Shown here piece after piece: positions 61,446-64,000 of a stretch of DNA of 64,000 nucleotides. The notes below the pieces were generated by a model, which was given only the letters and a program-made list of their open reading frames with translations, did not search any database and was not told where the DNA came from. The stretch is from Symbiodinium natans. Lineage: Eukaryota; Sar; Dinophyceae; Suessiales; Symbiodiniaceae. Each line of letters begins with the position of its first letter. Positions within the stretch are counted from its first letter, which is position 1. Location of the stretch: contig CAJNDS010000657.1 in NCBI GenBank assembly GCA_905221605.1, positions 51,001 through 115,000 of the forward strand. The letters are read 5' to 3'. The translations under genes were made by a program, and so were the position numbers.

Positions 61446-62534
61446 TAGGGTTCAGGCTTTGTGTGTTGTGTGAGTTTTTGGCCGCCGTTGCGTGGCCGAC
61501 AACAGCGGCATCCGCAGGCTCATCCGTAAACTGCGAATATAGTATGTTAAGTCATATTTGGATAGTGCAAAGTGGTATAATGCGTAAGGGTATATGTATA
61601 TATAACATAAAAGAGAAGCATAATAATGTAATGATGTTGAATGGCAAGAACTCACTTGCATAAGTATTCAGATCATGTACTGCTGAATGCACGATGGGGG
61701 GGAGACTCGCTGTCGTTGTCTGTGAGTAGACTTAGAAGCGCCGAACCCTCAACCACCGGCTTGGCGGTTTAGGGCTTGAGTGGGCCCTACCCTAAACCCT
61801 AAACCCTAAACCCTAAACCTAAGCAATGAAACCTACAACCAATGTCCCCGGCCTTTGTCGCAGCTCGCGCAGCGTCACCGGAAAGACATGCTTCCGGGCG
61901 AAGGTGGGCGAGTGCCAGAGCCTCGATGGCAAAAGGGGTATAACGTGGAAGGCCTCGTGCGAGTTCCAGCGCAGAGAGGGCTTAAGATGCTGTCTCTCCT
62001 AAACCCTAAACCCTATAATCCCTGAACCCTAAACCCTAAACCCTAAAACCTAAACCCTAAACCCTAAACCCTGTTGAGGGTCCAGGAGGTTGAAGCTGGT
62101 CTTTTTTGTTAGCTCGCAGCGAGCCGGCACTCAGGTTTGCAGGCGGATGTGTCTCCCACCGAACACCCCCCCCCCTCGCCCTGGCCCTGGCTGCCTTGCG
62201 GTTTATAGGGTTTAGGGTTTGGGGTTTAGGGTTTAGGGTTTAGGGTGAGACCGCGGCATCTGCAGCAGCATGCTAAGTGTGGGACGAGAAGCTGGCCGCC
62301 AGAAGAACGGCTGGTAAAGCAAAACTCCTTCCAAAGGCCTTCGTGAGCGGTAGGGTTTAGGGTTTCGGGTTTAGGGTTTAGGGTTTAGCACTTAGACTAT
62401 ATACCCAAGTAGGTCAACATGTGAAGATGACGCATGAGAAGGTCAACTGCCGCTGCGTGGTACTTGCCTGTCCTTTCACATCTGACCCGAACTTGGCTAT
62501 TTCGAGCAACCTGCATCTGACCCCTCCTGGTGAA

Positions 62535-62632
62535 CATCCCTAAACCCTAAACCCCAAACCCTAAACCCTAAACCCTAAACCCTAAAACCTAAACAACCCT
62601 AAACCCCAAACCCTAAACCCTAAACCCTATAA
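62535..62632 (-). repeat. CCCTAAA array
   Basis: Regular with one AACCTAAACAA break. Confidence 0.9.
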
Positions 62633-62637
62633 ACCTT

Positions 62638-62712
62638 AGATCCTTAATAGTTCTGTCGAAGCGGGTGCTTTTGAGGTCTTGAGCTCTCCGCGCAGCCCGG
62701 CTGATGATCGCA
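62638..62712 (-). CDS. Candidate exon, unidentified
   Basis: Minus strand reads AIISRAARRAQDLKSTRFDR then TIKDL between two telomere blocks. Short; no junction. Confidence 0.22.
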
Positions 62713-62987
62713 GGGTTTAGGGTTTAGGGTTTTAGGGTTTAGGGGTTTAGGGGTTTAGGGTTTTAGGGTTTAGGGTTTCAGGGTTTAGGGTTTAGCGAAA
62801 GTTTTGGGCTTGGTTCACAATGAGCCGGCTGCGGAGAAAACGCCCAAATACGCCGGGGCAGAAAATATTTCATCAAGGTGCATCTTCTGCATAGCCTCTA
62901 CCAAAAACCATGATTTCGCACAATCCCCCACATGTTCTGCCTCCATGGATTGAGGGTAGCTTCGGAATTCTTGAGATTTAGAGCTCT

Positions 62988-63122
62988 CTAAGGGTAGTTA
63001 TATGGGCCCTGACCTTCTTTCAAGCGCTCTGAAGTATGGGCACTTGGCTTTATGGGGTGTATGAGGGGTAGATAAGGGGTTCTCTTTTCAGTGCCCATAA
63101 GGGACCATGTAACTACCCTTAG
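62988..63122. mobile_element. Inverted-repeat element, 135 bases (CTAAGGGTAGTTATATGGGCCC ends)
   Basis: CTAAGGGTAGTTATATGGGCCC at the left faces GGGACCATGTAACTACCCTTAG at the right, and a second, inner pair (TATGGGCACT/AGTGCCCATA) lies nested inside. Fragments of the same ends occur at 8875, 12986 and 21825. Confidence 0.85.
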
Positions 63123-63292
63123 CTAAGCCCTAAACCCTCGGCCCTAAGCCCTGGCCACTGGTGGCTTCGAGGATCACGCCCGCCAGCTTCGACTGGCCAC
63201 AGCTTGGGAACGGCCTGAGATGCTACCATGGTTTAGGGTGTAGATGAGCATTTTCATTTTTCATTGTGTGGGGTGTTGTAATGGCATGGGTA

Positions 63293-63520
63293 TCCTACGC
63301 GGGCCTACGCGGCAGCTCATGTTTAGTAGGCGCGCGGCCTACGCGCGGAGTATGTTGTTGACGTGTGCCTACGCGGACCTACGCGGCAAGCATAGACAAC
63401 CTACGCGGACCTACGCGCCCATACTGCATAGACATGCCTACGCGGACCCTACGCAAACCTACGCCCTGCAGGCAAAATGCTACGCGGCCGACTTTCAATG
63501 ATCGCGTCTCTACGTAGCCT
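63293..63520. repeat. Degenerate CCTACGCGG repeat
   Basis: The word CCTACGCGGA/CCTACGCGGC recurs about 14 times at irregular spacing of 9-30 bases. The spacing is not a fixed period, so this is neither a microsatellite nor a CRISPR array. A plus-strand frame of 85 codons (63244-63501) crosses it and translates the word as TYA or AYAD, but composition suggests the repeat came first. Confidence 0.8.
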
Positions 63521-64000
63521 TGCTCCTAGAAAAAAACGCTGCTCAGATGGGTTTAGGGTTTGGGATTTAGGGTTTAGGATTTCTGGGTTTAGGGTTTCTG
63601 CCGGTGAGAGGCTCTAGTGCTAGGGTTTAGGGCGGAAGGCTTTCGGGTTGAGCTTTTAGGGTTTGGTCGGGGGCTCGAGGGTACCGGCCTCGTCCCAGAA
63701 CCTGCACCAGCGGCTTCTCCATGGCACGTCAGAAGGCTGGTGTCAAGAGTCTTGCTCTTTACCCTATGAATTATGAGCCCTAAACCCTGCACCCCAAACC
63801 CTCAAAAAGTCACGAATCACGAACACCGGGTTGCGTTAAGGACCTCTACAAGGGCACCTACATTCGGATTCCCTGCTTACCTGCTAAGAGCCGGGGTCAG
63901 GGTTTACGAAGTCTGCGGTCAAGGGAGTGGACTGCCCTTTTCCTGAGGTCCCTTCCGACTTCATCAGTTGGGGGGGGGTTCTGGTCTTAGGGTTCCCCAA

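Noticed and set aside
63293-63520. CRISPR array
   Set aside because: Repeat unit too short, spacing irregular, no spacer structure; the window is eukaryotic.
1-64000. True telomere or subtelomere end
   Set aside because: Arrays are short, in both orientations, and spread evenly over 64 kb; none is terminal.

Overview
The window looks like nuclear DNA of a dinoflagellate, most likely a Symbiodiniaceae/Suessiales-type genome. The evidence is indirect but convergent: (1) genes are chopped into exons of 35-160 bases; (2) several introns can only be removed with GA or GC at the 5' end and AG followed by G at the 3' end, a dinoflagellate habit; (3) many introns are short terminal-inverted-repeat elements flanked by target-site duplications (introner-like); (4) plant/alveolate-type TTTAGGG arrays are everywhere; (5) a pentatricopeptide (PPR) and an EF-hand exon pair are present. 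Eimeria or a chromerid also carry TTTAGGG-type repeats and cannot be fully excluded, but the splice sites argue against them.

Layout. About 90 short blocks of TTTAGGG/CCCTAAA (plus locally amplified variants such as TTTAGAG, TTTGGGG, CCCTGAA, CCCTATAAA and GTCTTAGG) are strewn over all 64 kb in both orientations, so this is not a chromosome end. Between them lie islands of 60-200 bases, many of which read as exons. On the minus strand I could join exons into three partial genes. Gene 1 (about 35.55 kb down to 26.77 kb, up to 15 exons) starts with an ATG exon, passes through a predicted coiled coil and then repeats a helical motif of the form FVALVxxALxHPDLEGxxLLxxW; it is not a family I recognise. 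Gene 2 (about 8.41 kb down to 5.39 kb) contains a canonical EF-hand restored by one GT-AG splice and further downstream exons. Gene 3 (about 56.4 to 55.5 kb) is a PPR gene whose motif is restored by one GA-AG splice. Another clean exon lies at 18955-19101. Most other islands are open on both strands, so strand and frame could not be settled, and I left most of them out or marked them low.

Non-coding content. At least twenty inverted-repeat elements (MITE or introner type, several families with more than one copy) lie in introns and intergenic DNA. There are large microsatellites (TACA, CT, GT/GGTG, GAC/GAG, AT, CTA), long G or C runs, a 1.2-kb patch of degenerate repeats around a TTAG motif inside a gene 1 intron, and a CCTACGCGG-type degenerate repeat near the right end. 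I saw no convincing tRNA, rRNA, CRISPR, bacterial operon, or viral gene.

The main observation is that telomere-type arrays are normal intron filling here: of the eleven gene 1 introns I could place, all but the two TIR introners carry such an array, often within a few bases of the splice site, and one gene 2 intron (6580-6649) is telomere repeat almost from end to end.
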